Below are positions 18,266 to 27,617 of a stretch of DNA of 64,000 bases, one piece after another; positions within the stretch are counted from its first letter, which is position 1; every line of letters starts with the position of its first letter. Source of the stretch: Halorhodospira abdelmalekii (GTDB lineage: Bacteria > Pseudomonadota > Gammaproteobacteria > Nitrococcales > Halorhodospiraceae); contig NZ_NRRN01000013.1 in assembly GCF_016583625.1 (NCBI RefSeq), positions 1 through 64,000 on the forward strand, in the 5' to 3' direction. The notes below the pieces were generated by a model. That model did no database searches, was not told where the DNA came from, and saw only the letters and a program-made list of their open reading frames with translations. The position numbers and the translations under genes are program-made.

Positions 18266-19103
18266 TCAACGGAATCGGCGAGCGCATGATCATGTTGGTG
18301 GTGGTGCTCCCCACAAACCAGCGCCGTAGCCGGGAGTGGCCGTAGGCCCCCATGGCCAGCAGATGGATGTCGTGTTCCTGGCGGTAGGCGCAGACCGCTT
18401 CAGCCACATCACCGGTGCGGATCTGTGCGTGTACATCGAAGCCATTTTGAGCCAGGGTGCCGCGGGCGTTGTCCAGGCGTGAGCGGTTTTCCTGATTGTC
18501 GTCGCCCACCATCAGAATATGGGCCTCCAGTCCCTTGAGCAGTGGGCTCTCAGAGACTTTTTCCACCACGGTATGCGCCGTGGCGCTGCCATCGTAGGCG
18601 ATCAGGAAACGCTCCGGCTCCCGGTATTCCAGAGGGGCCACCAGCACGCCGCGCTTCAGGGTGCGGATGATGCTCTCCAGGTGGCTCCCCACGTGCTGTT
18701 TGAGCATGTCGCCATCCTTGCCCTGCTTGCCCACCACGACCAGACGAGCCTCCTCCTGGATATCGTCCAGGGCGGCGGTGACGCCATCATTGCGCAGCAG
18801 GCTGCCGGGGTCGGCGACGCCATTGGCGCGAACCCGTTCCAGCGCATCGTGCAGGATGGCGCGCCCCTGTTCCCGCAGCAGCTTGCCGCGCTGCTCCTCG
18901 GCCTCCACCATCTGCTTCAGCAGGGCCTCGCGACTCCCCAGACTGAGGTTGCCGCTCAGGTCGCGCTGGGCGTCCGCATGAGGGTTGTGGATCACATGCA
19001 GCAGTGTAAGTGGCGAGTTCATGCGCCGGCTTGCCCAGGCGGCGTGATCACACACGGACAACGATGAGCGAGAGCCATCAATACAGGCAATGACCTTGTT
19101 CAT
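18252..19103 (-). CDS. tandem universal stress protein (UspA)
   Basis: Two Usp domains in tandem (residues 1-140 and 150-283) start with MNKVIACIDGSRSSLSVC. The second domain carries the nucleotide-binding loop (MGAYGHSRLRRWFVGSTT), the G-x2-G-x9-G-S/T pattern of ATP-binding Usps; the first has VVVGKQGKDGDML in the same place. GGAGG eight bases before the ATG at 19103 fixes the start; the open frame extends further upstream. It lies 19 bases downstream of the SulP transporter gene on the same strand, a pairing often seen for SulP anion/bicarbonate carriers, so a regulatory partnership is likely. Its tail overlaps the convergent pump gene. Confidence 0.92.
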   Translation of the reverse strand: MNKVIACIDGSRSSLSVCDHAAWASRRMNSPLTLLHVIHNPHADAQRDLSGNLSLGSREALLKQMVEAEEQRGKLLREQGRAILHDALERVRANGVADPGSLLRNDGVTAALDDIQEEARLVVVGKQGKDGDMLKQHVGSHLESIIRTLKRGVLVAPLEYREPERFLIAYDGSATAHTVVEKVSESPLLKGLEAHILMVGDDNQENRSRLDNARGTLAQNGFDVHAQIRTGDVAEAVCAYRQEHDIHLLAMGAYGHSRLRRWFVGSTTTNMIMRSPIPLIILR

Positions 19104-19122
19104 AGGGGCATCCTCCAGCAGG

Positions 19123-20616
19123 TTAGTGGCCCATGAGCCGGTCAGCGGCATCGGCCTTGTCGTGTGCGGCGTGACGGTCGACGATGGTAGCGGTGGCTTC
19201 ATTCATGCCGATGATCTCCACCTCGACACCTTCACGACGGAAGTTGATGACCACGCGGTCAAGGGCGGCCACGGAACTGATGTCCCAAAAATGTGCACGG
19301 GACAGATCGATGGTCACCTTATCCAGATCCTCCCGGAAATTGAACGCTTGCATGAACTTCTCCGTGGAGGCGAAGAAGACCTGCCCATACACACGATAGG
19401 TGCGGTGCAGGGTGTGTTCATCCGGGCGGGTGTCGGTGTCGGCGCCCACGAACATGAACTGGCTGACCTTGTTGGCGAAGAACAGGGCTGCCAGCAACAC
19501 GCCCGACAGCACGCCCAGGGCCAGGTTGTGGGTGAACACGGTGACCGCCACGGTGGTGATCATGACGATGTTGGTGCTCAGCGGGTGATCCTTCATGTTC
19601 TTGATGGAGGTCCAGCTGAAGGTGCCGATAGCCACCATGATCATCACCGCCACCAGTGCGGCCATGGGGATGATGCCCAGGATCGGACTGAGAAAGACCA
19701 CCATGATGAGCAGATAGATGCCCGCCATGAAGGTGGATAACCGCCCCCGGCCACCGGATTTGATGTTGATGACCGATTGCCCGATCATCGCGCACCCCGC
19801 CATGCCGCCGAAGCTGCCGGCCACGATATTCGAGATGCCCTGACCCTTGCACTCGCGGTTCTTGTCGGTGCGGTTGTCGGTGAGGTCATCGACGATGTTC
19901 TGGGTCATCATGGATTCCAGCAGGCCCACCACGGTCAGTGCCAGGGCGTAGGGCAGGATGATCCACAGGGTTTCCAGGTTCAGCGGGATGTCCGGCCAGA
20001 GGAAGACGGGTAGGGTGTCGGGCAGTTCGCCCATGTCGCTGACCGTGCGGATGTCCAGATTCAGCAGCCAGGCCAGAAGGGTGAGTACCACGATGGTCAC
20101 CAGGGGCGAGGGGATAGAGCGGGTCAGGTAGGGGAACAGATAGATGATGGCCAGCCCCAGGGCAGTCATGGCGTAAACATGCCAGGTGACGCCGGTGAGT
20201 TCGGGGAGTTGCGCCAGGAAGATCATAATGGCCAGTGCGTTGACGAACCCTGTCATCACCGAGTTGGAGATGAAGCGCATGTAGCGCCCCACCTGCAGAT
20301 AGCCTGCGATGACCTGCAGCATGCCAGTCAATATGGTAGCGGCCAGCAGGTATTCCAGCCCATGTTCCTTCACCAGGGTGATCATGAGCAGGGCCATGGC
20401 CGCGGTGGCCGCCGAGATCATGCCGGGTCGGCCGCCGGTGAAAGCGATGACGACCGCGATGCAGAACGAGGCGTACAGACCCACCTTGGGGTCCACACCC
20501 GCGATGATGGAAAAGGCAATGGCTTCCGGGATCAGGGCCAGGGCAACCACCAGGCCGGAGAGCATGTCACCGCGTATATTGGAAAACCATTCCTGCTTGA
20601 TGCGGGTGAGGTTCAT
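19123..20616 (-). CDS. SulP family anion transporter with STAS domain (sulfate or bicarbonate)
   Basis: The 497-residue protein has the SulP core ([19 protein letters not shown] near the N-terminus, about 11-12 membrane segments) and a C-terminal STAS domain from about residue 390 ([17 protein letters not shown], then [20 protein letters not shown]). SulP proteins move sulfate, bicarbonate or related anions, often with Na+ or H+. The short N-terminus, compact length and linked uspA gene are reminiscent of the BicA-like group, but the substrate cannot be settled here. AGGA precedes ATG by eight bases. First gene of a two-gene leftward operon with uspA. Confidence 0.93.
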   Translation of the reverse strand: MNLTRIKQEWFSNIRGDMLSGLVVALALIPEAIAFSIIAGVDPKVGLYASFCIAVVIAFTGGRPGMISAATAAMALLMITLVKEHGLEYLLAATILTGMLQVIAGYLQVGRYMRFISNSVMTGFVNALAIMIFLAQLPELTGVTWHVYAMTALGLAIIYLFPYLTRSIPSPLVTIVVLTLLAWLLNLDIRTVSDMGELPDTLPVFLWPDIPLNLETLWIILPYALALTVVGLLESMMTQNIVDDLTDNRTDKNRECKGQGISNIVAGSFGGMAGCAMIGQSVINIKSGGRGRLSTFMAGIYLLIMVVFLSPILGIIPMAALVAVMIMVAIGTFSWTSIKNMKDHPLSTNIVMITTVAVTVFTHNLALGVLSGVLLAALFFANKVSQFMFVGADTDTRPDEHTLHRTYRVYGQVFFASTEKFMQAFNFREDLDKVTIDLSRAHFWDISSVAALDRVVINFRREGVEVEIIGMNEATATIVDRHAAHDKADAADRLMGH

Positions 20617-20959
20617 GGATGATGTCCTATGACTGCGAATTCGTTGTCGGCCGGGCCCGGATCATTGCCAAAAGACGCCACGGTGGCCCCGTCTGTAATG
20701 ATCGGGGCCGCGACGTACGCGGCTGAAACGGTCTTGTCAGGGCGTTTCTGCGAGGGGGCGTTGCGCGAGCGTGGCCGGGATCCAGTGTTCCAGCGACACG
20801 GTCCTCAGGGGGGCCGTGGGCGGCAAATGAAAAAGAGGCCGAAGTCTACACCGCAGGTAGGGCTTTGGCCAGCTTTTTATCTGCTCCTCCTGCACCACCC
20901 CATACCTTCACGGAGGGCGGACTCTGGTCGAGATCCAAACGGGCAGCTAGACTCAAGGT
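20617..20959. promoter_or_regulatory. divergent intergenic region, SulP operon / copper cluster
   Basis: These 343 bases separate the leftward SulP-uspA operon from the rightward metal-resistance cluster and should hold both promoters. I see no strong sigma-70 boxes and no convincing MerR-type dyad. Base composition returns to the host style towards the right end, so this is also the right edge of the probable acquired segment. Confidence 0.4.
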
Positions 20960-21499
20960 ATGGGACGAACGCACGCCATCGTTGTCTTGCTCCTGATCGT
21001 CGCCCTGGGCACGGCGCCCTGGGTGCACGCCTGTCATGCCCTGGAGCGCGCAGCCGGGTCGGCGGGCGACGACGCCGCCACACATCTGGGCGATGTCCGG
21101 GGCGAAGCGCAGGGCACTGCGGAGGAGGGCCGGCACGACGGGCATGGGCCGCCTGAGCCGGAGAGCTCGCTACACGGTACCGCGTGTGCCTATCATCAAG
21201 GTGCTTCGCCTTCGGCCCATGGGGATCCGCCCTATACAGCTTCGCACAGCGATCAACACGCCCCCACTGACTGTCACCACGCCGCGGCGACCGATGCGAG
21301 CACCGCGAGTGGTTGCTCCGATGACGGTGAGCTCTCCTCCGGCGGCTGCAGCCACTGCAACGCCTGCTGTGCCGCGGCTATAAGCGATCTATCGGCCACG
21401 GCTTCCTCCATGGCGCTCCCCACCGATCACGGGGCGTACCCCGATTTGCCGCCGCATCTTCGGCAAGAACCGGACCCTCCTAGACCGTACCTCGGCTGA
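20960..21499 (+). CDS. secreted His/Cys-rich metal-binding protein (CopL-like)
   Basis: A signal peptide (IVVLLLIVALGTAPWVHA) is followed by a low-complexity region rich in His, Cys, Asp and Ser, with clusters such as SHSDQHAPTDCHHAA and GGCSHCNACCAA. No catalytic domain is seen. Small periplasmic proteins of this composition (CopL type) accompany copper-resistance genes and bind or sense Cu(I)/Cu(II). The gene lies directly before a CusCBA-type operon, which supports a copper or silver role. The start has AAGG close upstream. Alternative: a fast-evolving hypothetical with no metal role. Confidence 0.65.
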   Translation: MGRTHAIVVLLLIVALGTAPWVHACHALERAAGSAGDDAATHLGDVRGEAQGTAEEGRHDGHGPPEPESSLHGTACAYHQGASPSAHGDPPYTASHSDQHAPTDCHHAAATDASTASGCSDDGELSSGGCSHCNACCAAAISDLSATASSMALPTDHGAYPDLPPHLRQEPDPPRPYLG

Positions 21500-21599
21500 T
21501 TCGCAGTCGGTGCAGCGGCCGCACTTGATGATCCCATCTCTGGGATTGATCTCTGAGCATGATTGCTAGGCCTGATAGCTGGGCCTGATTACTGGAGTT

Positions 21600-21635
21600 G
21601 ATCCCTGGGTCGATCCCTGGGTCGATTCCTGGGCT
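21600..21635. repeat. 12-bp tandem repeat, three units
   Basis: GATCCCTGGGTC occurs twice exactly and a third time as GATTCCTGGGCT, in the 195-bp gap between the His/Cys-rich gene and cusC. Related CTGGGATTGAT and CTGGGCCTGAT stretches precede it at 21540-21590, so the whole gap may have grown by duplication. Confidence 0.7.
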
Positions 21636-21694
21636 CAGAGCCAGGCCGCTGCGAGGTCACGGGGCTTACTGCCCCGAGCCGAGGATTTAAGGTC

Positions 21695-22999
21695 ATGTCA
21701 CAAAAGACGATATCGCCCTGGAACCGCAGGAGGTTCCAGACGACGGCGCTCGCCCTGTTGGCGTTCGCCGGTACGACGGGGTCGGCTGCGGCCTCGCTCC
21801 ACTCCCCACAACCACTCTCCCTGGCTCAGGCCGAACAGTTGGCTGTGGAACGCAATCCGGCCATTGCGGGCTATCGAGCCGAGGCCGCTGCGCTGCGCGA
21901 GAGGGTGCCAGCCGCCCGATCGCTGCCCGATCCAGAACTAACACTCGGTGCGATGAACGTACCGATCGACTCGCTCGGAATCGGCGACGATCCGATGACG
22001 CAGTTGCGCATCGGGCTGCGTCAGCGCATCCCGACGGGACGGGACGCCGCCGAGCAACGTCTCTCCGCCGAGCTGCAGGTGGCGCAGGCACGGGTTGAGC
22101 GGGTCGAGCGCACGACGCGGCGCAAGGTCCGTCACGCCTACTACGAGCTGCTGCATCGCCACTTGGCGATGGCCCTGTTGAAAGAGAACCGCCACCACTT
22201 CGAGGCTATGCAGTCGGCCGCCGAGCGTGAGTTCGCCGCCGGACGGGTCTCACGCCAGGATAGCCTGCAGGCGAACTTGGAGCTCGAAAGACTCGAGGAT
22301 CGCATTGTAGGGGAGGGCATGGCCCTGGAAGAGGCCCGCGCCGAGCTGGCGCGTTGGATCGGGGCTGAGGCCGCGCGGCAGCCGTTGCCGGAAAGCGTGC
22401 CGGAGATGCGCCAGCCACCGAAGACGGCAGAGCAGGCACGACGCCACCTCGATCATCACCCCCGTTTGGCCGAGGCAATCGCTGCGATCGGTGTCGGTCA
22501 CGCTGGAGTGGCCAAGGCGCGATCGGCCTACCGGCCCAATTGGGCCGTCGAGGTTACTTACGGGCATCGGCGGGCCACCGGTATGGACCCATCCAGTGCG
22601 CCTGATCTCCTCTCCGCCATGGTGATGGTGCAACTGCCGCTCTTCACCGCCAATCGCCAAGATCGCCATCTCGCCGCTGGTCAACAGCGTCTATACGCAG
22701 CCCAAGCGCAGCAGCAGGAGATCTGGCTGGAGCTAGAGCGTGATCTCACGGCGCGCTATGCGCGCTGGCACAGCCTCGATGAACGATCCCGCCACTACCA
22801 CGAGCGCATCGTCAAACTCGCTGCGGAAAACGCCGAGGCGGCGCACGCCGCCTACCGTGCCGAGACCATCGGCTTTACGGCCCTGCAGCGGGCTCGCATC
22901 GATGCGCTCGAGACGCGTTTAGCCGCGCTGCGCATCGACATTCAGCGGGCGCAGGCCCAGGCGGAACTGCTCTATCTGACCGGGGAGGTCGAGTCATGA
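21695..22999 (+). CDS. cusC: CusC/CzcC-like outer-membrane channel (TolC superfamily)
   Basis: A 434-residue OEP-family channel with an N-terminal signal (TTALALLAFAGTTGSAAA), long Ala/Arg/Glu-rich helices and the LSLAQAEQLAVERNPAIAG opening typical of heavy-metal RND channels. It lacks a lipobox, unlike E. coli CusC, so it is closer to CzcC-type channels. It would form the outer-membrane duct of the tripartite Cu/Ag exporter with the next two genes. Its stop overlaps the adaptor start (ATGA), and the adaptor and pump overlap the same way. Symbol given by cluster context. Confidence 0.85.
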   Translation: MSQKTISPWNRRRFQTTALALLAFAGTTGSAAASLHSPQPLSLAQAEQLAVERNPAIAGYRAEAAALRERVPAARSLPDPELTLGAMNVPIDSLGIGDDPMTQLRIGLRQRIPTGRDAAEQRLSAELQVAQARVERVERTTRRKVRHAYYELLHRHLAMALLKENRHHFEAMQSAAEREFAAGRVSRQDSLQANLELERLEDRIVGEGMALEEARAELARWIGAEAARQPLPESVPEMRQPPKTAEQARRHLDHHPRLAEAIAAIGVGHAGVAKARSAYRPNWAVEVTYGHRRATGMDPSSAPDLLSAMVMVQLPLFTANRQDRHLAAGQQRLYAAQAQQQEIWLELERDLTARYARWHSLDERSRHYHERIVKLAAENAEAAHAAYRAETIGFTALQRARIDALETRLAALRIDIQRAQAQAELLYLTGEVES

Positions 23000-24459
23000 A
23001 GGCCCATACCACGAAGACCCAATCCACGAAGACCCACGCCACGAATGCCCATGCCGCCAAAGGCAAGCTCATACTCACCGCAGCTGTGGCGCTACTCGTC
23101 GGTGCCGGCGGTTACGCGATCGTTAGCAGTTTTATCCCGCAGACGTTGGTGGGGTCTGAGAGCTCCCGTGAAGGCGGAGCAGAACCACTCTACTACCGCC
23201 ATCCCCACAACCCCTCGATTACCTCCGATGAGCCGAGGCAAGACGAGATGGGCATGGACTACATCCCCGTCTACCCGGACGAGGTCGACGAAGCCGATGG
23301 GGCGGATCGAGCTACCGAGGCACCGGGTACGGTCCACATCCGCCCCGGTATAGTACAGGCGATGGGGGTGCGCACAGCGGTTGCTGAATCCGGCCGTCTC
23401 GAGCCGACGATTGAGGCGTTCGGCCACGTCCAGGCCGATGAGAGCCGCATAAGCCGCATCGATATCCGCGCCGAGGGCTGGGTCGAAGAGCTCCAGGTTG
23501 CCCGCACCGGCGATCCGGTCCGCCAGGGAGAAGTCCTCTTTCGCTACTTCTCACCGCGCATCCTCAATGCTCAGGAGGAGTTTTTGCAGGCGATGCGCCG
23601 CGGCGAGGGGCGTGAGATGGAGGCAGCCGAGCGGCGGTTGCGTGCACTAGGGCTGGATGAGGAGCAGATCGAAGAGATTCGCCACAGCGGTGTGCCGCAA
23701 GAGCAGGTTGAGGTGCGCGCCCCCAGGGATGGGTTCGTCAAGAGTCTTGCGATCCGCGAGGGCGATCATCTAACCCCCGGGGTACGAGCGATGGAGATCG
23801 TCGATCTCTCCACACTCTGGATCCTCGCGGAGGTCTTCGCCCAAGAGAGCACGTGGTTGCAGTCGGGGCTCTCCGCCGAGGTCACCACCCGGCTGCGTTC
23901 GGGCGAGCGTCGTCTCAACGGCGAGATCGACCACCTCTACCCCTTTCTCAGCACGCCGTCGCGCACCGCCCGTGCCCGCTTGCACGTCGACAATGACGAT
24001 CTCCTGCTACGACCCGGCATGTGGACGCGCGTCCTGATTCACGCCGAGCCCACCGACGAGGTGATTCACGTGCCGCGTGAGGCGGTCATTCGTACCGGAG
24101 ATCAAGCCCGGGTGATCCTGGCTCTCGGCGCGGGGCGTTTTCAGGCCCGCACCGTCGAGGTGGGGGCGATTGTCGGTGAGCGGATCGCTGTCGAGGGTAT
24201 CGATGCAGGCGTCGAGGTGGTGACCTCCGGTCAATTCTTGATCGATTCCGAGGCCAACCTCTCGGCTGAGCTGGCGCGATTGGAGGGTGCTGAGAAGGGG
24301 GTTGACGACGCGCACGACGATTGCGAGCACCATGACCATCACGATCACCACGATCACCACGATCACCACGATCATCATGACCATGATCATGACCATCATC
24401 ACGATGAGCACCACGACCACGACCACCACGACCACGAATCTGAGGAGGGGCGGTCATGA
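22996..24459 (+). CDS. cusB: CusB-like periplasmic adaptor with N-terminal heavy-metal-binding domain and His-rich tail
   Basis: After an N-terminal membrane anchor (LILTAAVALLVGAGGYAIV) comes a heavy-metal-binding domain of the YxxPMHP type, here as YYRHPHNPSITSDEP followed by DEMGMDYIPVYPDE. The adaptor domains follow: barrel (VHIRPGIVQAMGVRTAVAE), lipoyl halves (RAEGWVEELQVARTGDPV and VRAPRDGFVKSLAIREGD) and the MP domain. The last 50 residues are nearly all His and Asp (repeating DHH), giving a large metal-binding tail not found in E. coli CusB. It hands metal to, and activates, the CusA pump. Start and stop both overlap neighbours by ATGA. Confidence 0.9.
   Translation: MKAHTTKTQSTKTHATNAHAAKGKLILTAAVALLVGAGGYAIVSSFIPQTLVGSESSREGGAEPLYYRHPHNPSITSDEPRQDEMGMDYIPVYPDEVDEADGADRATEAPGTVHIRPGIVQAMGVRTAVAESGRLEPTIEAFGHVQADESRISRIDIRAEGWVEELQVARTGDPVRQGEVLFRYFSPRILNAQEEFLQAMRRGEGREMEAAERRLRALGLDEEQIEEIRHSGVPQEQVEVRAPRDGFVKSLAIREGDHLTPGVRAMEIVDLSTLWILAEVFAQESTWLQSGLSAEVTTRLRSGERRLNGEIDHLYPFLSTPSRTARARLHVDNDDLLLRPGMWTRVLIHAEPTDEVIHVPREAVIRTGDQARVILALGAGRFQARTVEVGAIVGERIAVEGIDAGVEVVTSGQFLIDSEANLSAELARLEGAEKGVDDAHDDCEHHDHHDHHDHHDHHDHHDHDHDHHHDEHHDHDHHDHESEEGRS
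24337..24437 (+). repeat. 9-bp microsatellite-like repeat coding Asp-His-His tail
   Basis: Units of GATCACCAC, GATCATCAT and CACGACCAC repeat through the last codons of the cusB-like gene. All variants keep the frame and encode DHH. Copy number could vary by slippage and so change the length of the metal-binding tail. Confidence 0.8.
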
Positions 24460-27400
24460 TCGATCGAATCATTCAGTGGTCTATCGAGAACCGGCTCCTG
24501 GTGCTGTTGCTCACGGCCGTGATCGTGGCCTGGGGGGTCTTTTCCGTGCGCCACACCCCCCTGGATGCCATCCCCGATCTCTCCGACACCCAGGTAATTG
24601 TCCACACTGCCTTCCCCGGACAGGCTCCAGAAGTTGTTGAAGATCAAGTGACTTATCCGCTAGCCACCGCACTGCTAGCCGTGCCAGGGGCACAGGACGT
24701 GCGTGGCTTCTCGATGTTTGGAGACTCCTACGTCTACGTCCTCTTCGACGACGATGTCAATCTCTACTGGGCACGCGCCCGGGTGCTGGAGTACCTCAGC
24801 CAAGTCGCCCCCGATCTGCCAGCCGGCGCGAACCCGGCTCTCGGCCCCGACGCCACGGGCGTCGGCTGGATCTATAAGTACGCCCTTAAAGATACGAGTG
24901 GGAAACACGATCTTGGCCAATTGCGGGCGTTGCAGGACTGGTTTCTGCGCTTTGAGCTGCAATCGATCGACGGCATCGCTGAGGTGGCACCGCTTGGCGG
25001 CATGGTTAAGCAGTATCAGGTGGAACTCGATCCAGAGGCGGTGCGAGCCTACGGTCTCTCGCTGGGCGATGTAGCCGATCGTATCCGGGCGGCCAACCGC
25101 GAAGTCGGGGGCTCGGTGGTGGAGATGGCCGAGGCCGAGTATATGGTCCGTGCCAAAGGCTATCTGAGCGGGCTCTCCGATCTGGCCGACATCCCGCTCG
25201 GCATTCAGCACGACGGCGCTCCGGTGCTCTTGGAACACGTCGCCGAGATTCGCGAAAGGCCGCGCATGCGCCGCGGCATCGCCGAGCTGGATGGCCAGGG
25301 CGAGGTGGTTGGTGCCATCCTGGTGATGCGCGATGGTGAAAACGCCTTAACGACCATTCGCCAGGTTAAGGAGCGGCTAGAGGAGCTCCAACGCAGCCTG
25401 CCCGACGGGGTCGAGATCGTCGAGGTCTACGACCGCTCCGAGTTGATCGAGGGCTCGGTCGCCAACCTCATCAATAAGCTGTGGCAGGAGTTTCTGATCA
25501 TCACAGCGGTGGTGATCGTCTTTCTCTTCCACATCCGTTCGGCCCTGGTCGCCCTGATCAGCCTGCCCATCGGCATCTTAGTGGCGCTGATGATCATGAA
25601 TGCGCAAGGGATCAGCGCCAACATCATGTCGCTCGGTGGCATCGCGGTGACCATCGGGGCGATGGTCGATGCGGCTATCGTGATGGTCGAAAACGCCCAT
25701 AAGCGCCTTGAGCGCGCACCGCCGCATGCCGATCGCTGGAAGATCATCGGTAGGGCGGCGAAGGAGGCGGGACGCCCCCTCTTCTTTGCGTTGCTGGTCA
25801 TCACGATCAGCTTCTTGCCGCTCTTCGCCTTAGGCGGAGAGTCGGGTCGGCTCTTTGCCCCACTGGCGTTCACCGGCACCTACGCCATGGCCGCAGCGGC
25901 GGGATTGGCGGTGACCCTGGTCCCGGTCTTGATGGGCTATCTGATCCGCGGGCGCATTCGCTCAGAGCATGAGCATCCCATTGCGCGGCTGCTGACCGCC
26001 CTCTATAGGCCGGTGATCGGCGTCATCCTGCGTCACCCGTGGGCCACCCTCGTGCTGGCAGTGTCAGTGGGGGCCACGGCTTACTATCCGGCCAGTCAGC
26101 TGGGTAGTGAGTTCATGCCGCGCATGGATGAGGGCGACCTGATGTACATGCCGACCCTCGATCCCGGTCTGTCGGTCGGTAAGGCCCGCGAGGTCTTGCA
26201 ACAGACCAACCGGCTAATCATGGAAGTACCCGAGGTCGAGCAGGTCTTCGGTAAGGCCGGTCGTGCTGAGAGTGCGACCGATCCGGCGCCACTTGGAATG
26301 TTCGAGAGCGTGATCCGCTTCAAACCGGAGTCGCAGTGGCGGGAAGGGATGACTAAGGAACAGCTGATCCGCGAACTCGATCGGGCGGTCGACCTGCCTG
26401 GAGTGGCCAATGTCTGGGTTCCGCCGATTCGTACACGCATCGATATGCTGGCGACAGGGGTCCGTGCCCCAGTCGGCATTCAGATCTCCGGCGCTGATCT
26501 CGAGGTGATCGAGGCGATCGGGCGCGATATCGAGGCGGCGGTCGCGCAGATCGAGGGGACAACGAGTGTACGCGCCGATCGGACCGCTACCGGTCGGTAC
26601 CTGGAGATCGAGATCGATCGCCGCGAGGCGGCTCGCTATGGACTCTCCGTCGACGAGATCCAGTCGGTTATTCGCTTCGGCGTAGGCGGCATGGAGGTCA
26701 GTCAGATGGTGGAGGGGGTGGAGCGTTTCCCGATTTCGCTGCGCTACCCGCAAGAGCGACGCAGCAGCCCCGAGGCCCTGGAGGCCTTGCCGCTGGTAGC
26801 GCCGAACGGTGAGCACCTAGCCTTGGGCGATGTCGCTGCAATCGCCATCGTCGATGGCCCGGCGATGATACGCACCGAAAACGCTCGGCGCACCGGCACC
26901 GTGAACGTCGATATCGCCGATCGGGCGCTGGGCGGCTACATCGCGGAAGCGCGTCAGGTGGTGCGCGACGAGGTCGACTTGCCGCCGGGCTACTCGATCC
27001 GCTTCGTCGGCCAGTACGAGCAGTTAGAGAGCACCCAGGAGCAACTGCAACTCTTCGTACCCCTGACCTTGGCGCTGATCTTCGTGCTGCTCTATCTCTG
27101 CTTCCGCAACTGGGTGGAGCCGTTGATGCTGCTTGCGACTCTGCCGTTTGCCTTAGTCGGCGGCTTGTGGCTGAGCTATGGGCTCGGTTTTGACCTGTCG
27201 GTGGCCACCGCGGTCGGCTTTATCCTGCTCGGCGGATTAGCGATCGAGTTTGCGGTGGTGCTGCTCGCCTATCTCCATCAAGCCGTAGCAGAGCATGCGC
27301 CTAAGGACCGGGCCGAGCTGATTGCCGCCATTAGCGAGGGGGCCGTACGCCGGGTGCGCCCGCTGACGATGACTGCCATGACCATCATCCTCGCCTTGTT

Positions 27401-27569
27401 GCCGTTGTTGATCGATACCGGGCTCGGCTCCGAGGCGATGCAGCGCATCGCAGCGCCGATGATCGGCGGGATGGTCACGGCACCAATCATCGCCTTTGCG
27501 ATCGTGCCGGTGCTCTACTACCTATGGCAGCGTCGCCACTATCCGGAGCCGGCTGGACCGGTGCAGTAG
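24456..27569 (+). CDS. cusA: CusA-like heavy-metal RND efflux pump (Cu+/Ag+)
   Basis: The 1037-residue HME-family pump begins MIDRIIQWSIENRLLVLLL. It keeps the TM4 acidic site (GAMVDAAIVMVENAHKRL) and the methionines placed like the three metal-binding Met of E. coli CusA: in GDLMYMPTLDPG, in APLGMFESVIRF and in IRTRIDMLATGV. This argues for monovalent Cu/Ag rather than Zn/Co/Cd. Last gene of the cusCBA-like set, overlapping cusB by ATGA. A third RND system within 28 kb. No CusRS-type regulator is encoded next to it. Confidence 0.93.
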   Translation: MIDRIIQWSIENRLLVLLLTAVIVAWGVFSVRHTPLDAIPDLSDTQVIVHTAFPGQAPEVVEDQVTYPLATALLAVPGAQDVRGFSMFGDSYVYVLFDDDVNLYWARARVLEYLSQVAPDLPAGANPALGPDATGVGWIYKYALKDTSGKHDLGQLRALQDWFLRFELQSIDGIAEVAPLGGMVKQYQVELDPEAVRAYGLSLGDVADRIRAANREVGGSVVEMAEAEYMVRAKGYLSGLSDLADIPLGIQHDGAPVLLEHVAEIRERPRMRRGIAELDGQGEVVGAILVMRDGENALTTIRQVKERLEELQRSLPDGVEIVEVYDRSELIEGSVANLINKLWQEFLIITAVVIVFLFHIRSALVALISLPIGILVALMIMNAQGISANIMSLGGIAVTIGAMVDAAIVMVENAHKRLERAPPHADRWKIIGRAAKEAGRPLFFALLVITISFLPLFALGGESGRLFAPLAFTGTYAMAAAAGLAVTLVPVLMGYLIRGRIRSEHEHPIARLLTALYRPVIGVILRHPWATLVLAVSVGATAYYPASQLGSEFMPRMDEGDLMYMPTLDPGLSVGKAREVLQQTNRLIMEVPEVEQVFGKAGRAESATDPAPLGMFESVIRFKPESQWREGMTKEQLIRELDRAVDLPGVANVWVPPIRTRIDMLATGVRAPVGIQISGADLEVIEAIGRDIEAAVAQIEGTTSVRADRTATGRYLEIEIDRREAARYGLSVDEIQSVIRFGVGGMEVSQMVEGVERFPISLRYPQERRSSPEALEALPLVAPNGEHLALGDVAAIAIVDGPAMIRTENARRTGTVNVDIADRALGGYIAEARQVVRDEVDLPPGYSIRFVGQYEQLESTQEQLQLFVPLTLALIFVLLYLCFRNWVEPLMLLATLPFALVGGLWLSYGLGFDLSVATAVGFILLGGLAIEFAVVLLAYLHQAVAEHAPKDRAELIAAISEGAVRRVRPLTMTAMTIILALLPLLIDTGLGSEAMQRIAAPMIGGMVTAPIIAFAIVPVLYYLWQRRHYPEPAGPVQ

Positions 27570-27617
27570 AGACGCAGCAGGTGCAGCAGTGACCGACCTG
27601 GGTATTCAACCGGGTAT

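Noticed and set aside
24337-24437. Short repeats that could be mistaken for a CRISPR array
   Set aside because: The 9-bp units are contiguous without spacers and encode a His/Asp tail in frame.
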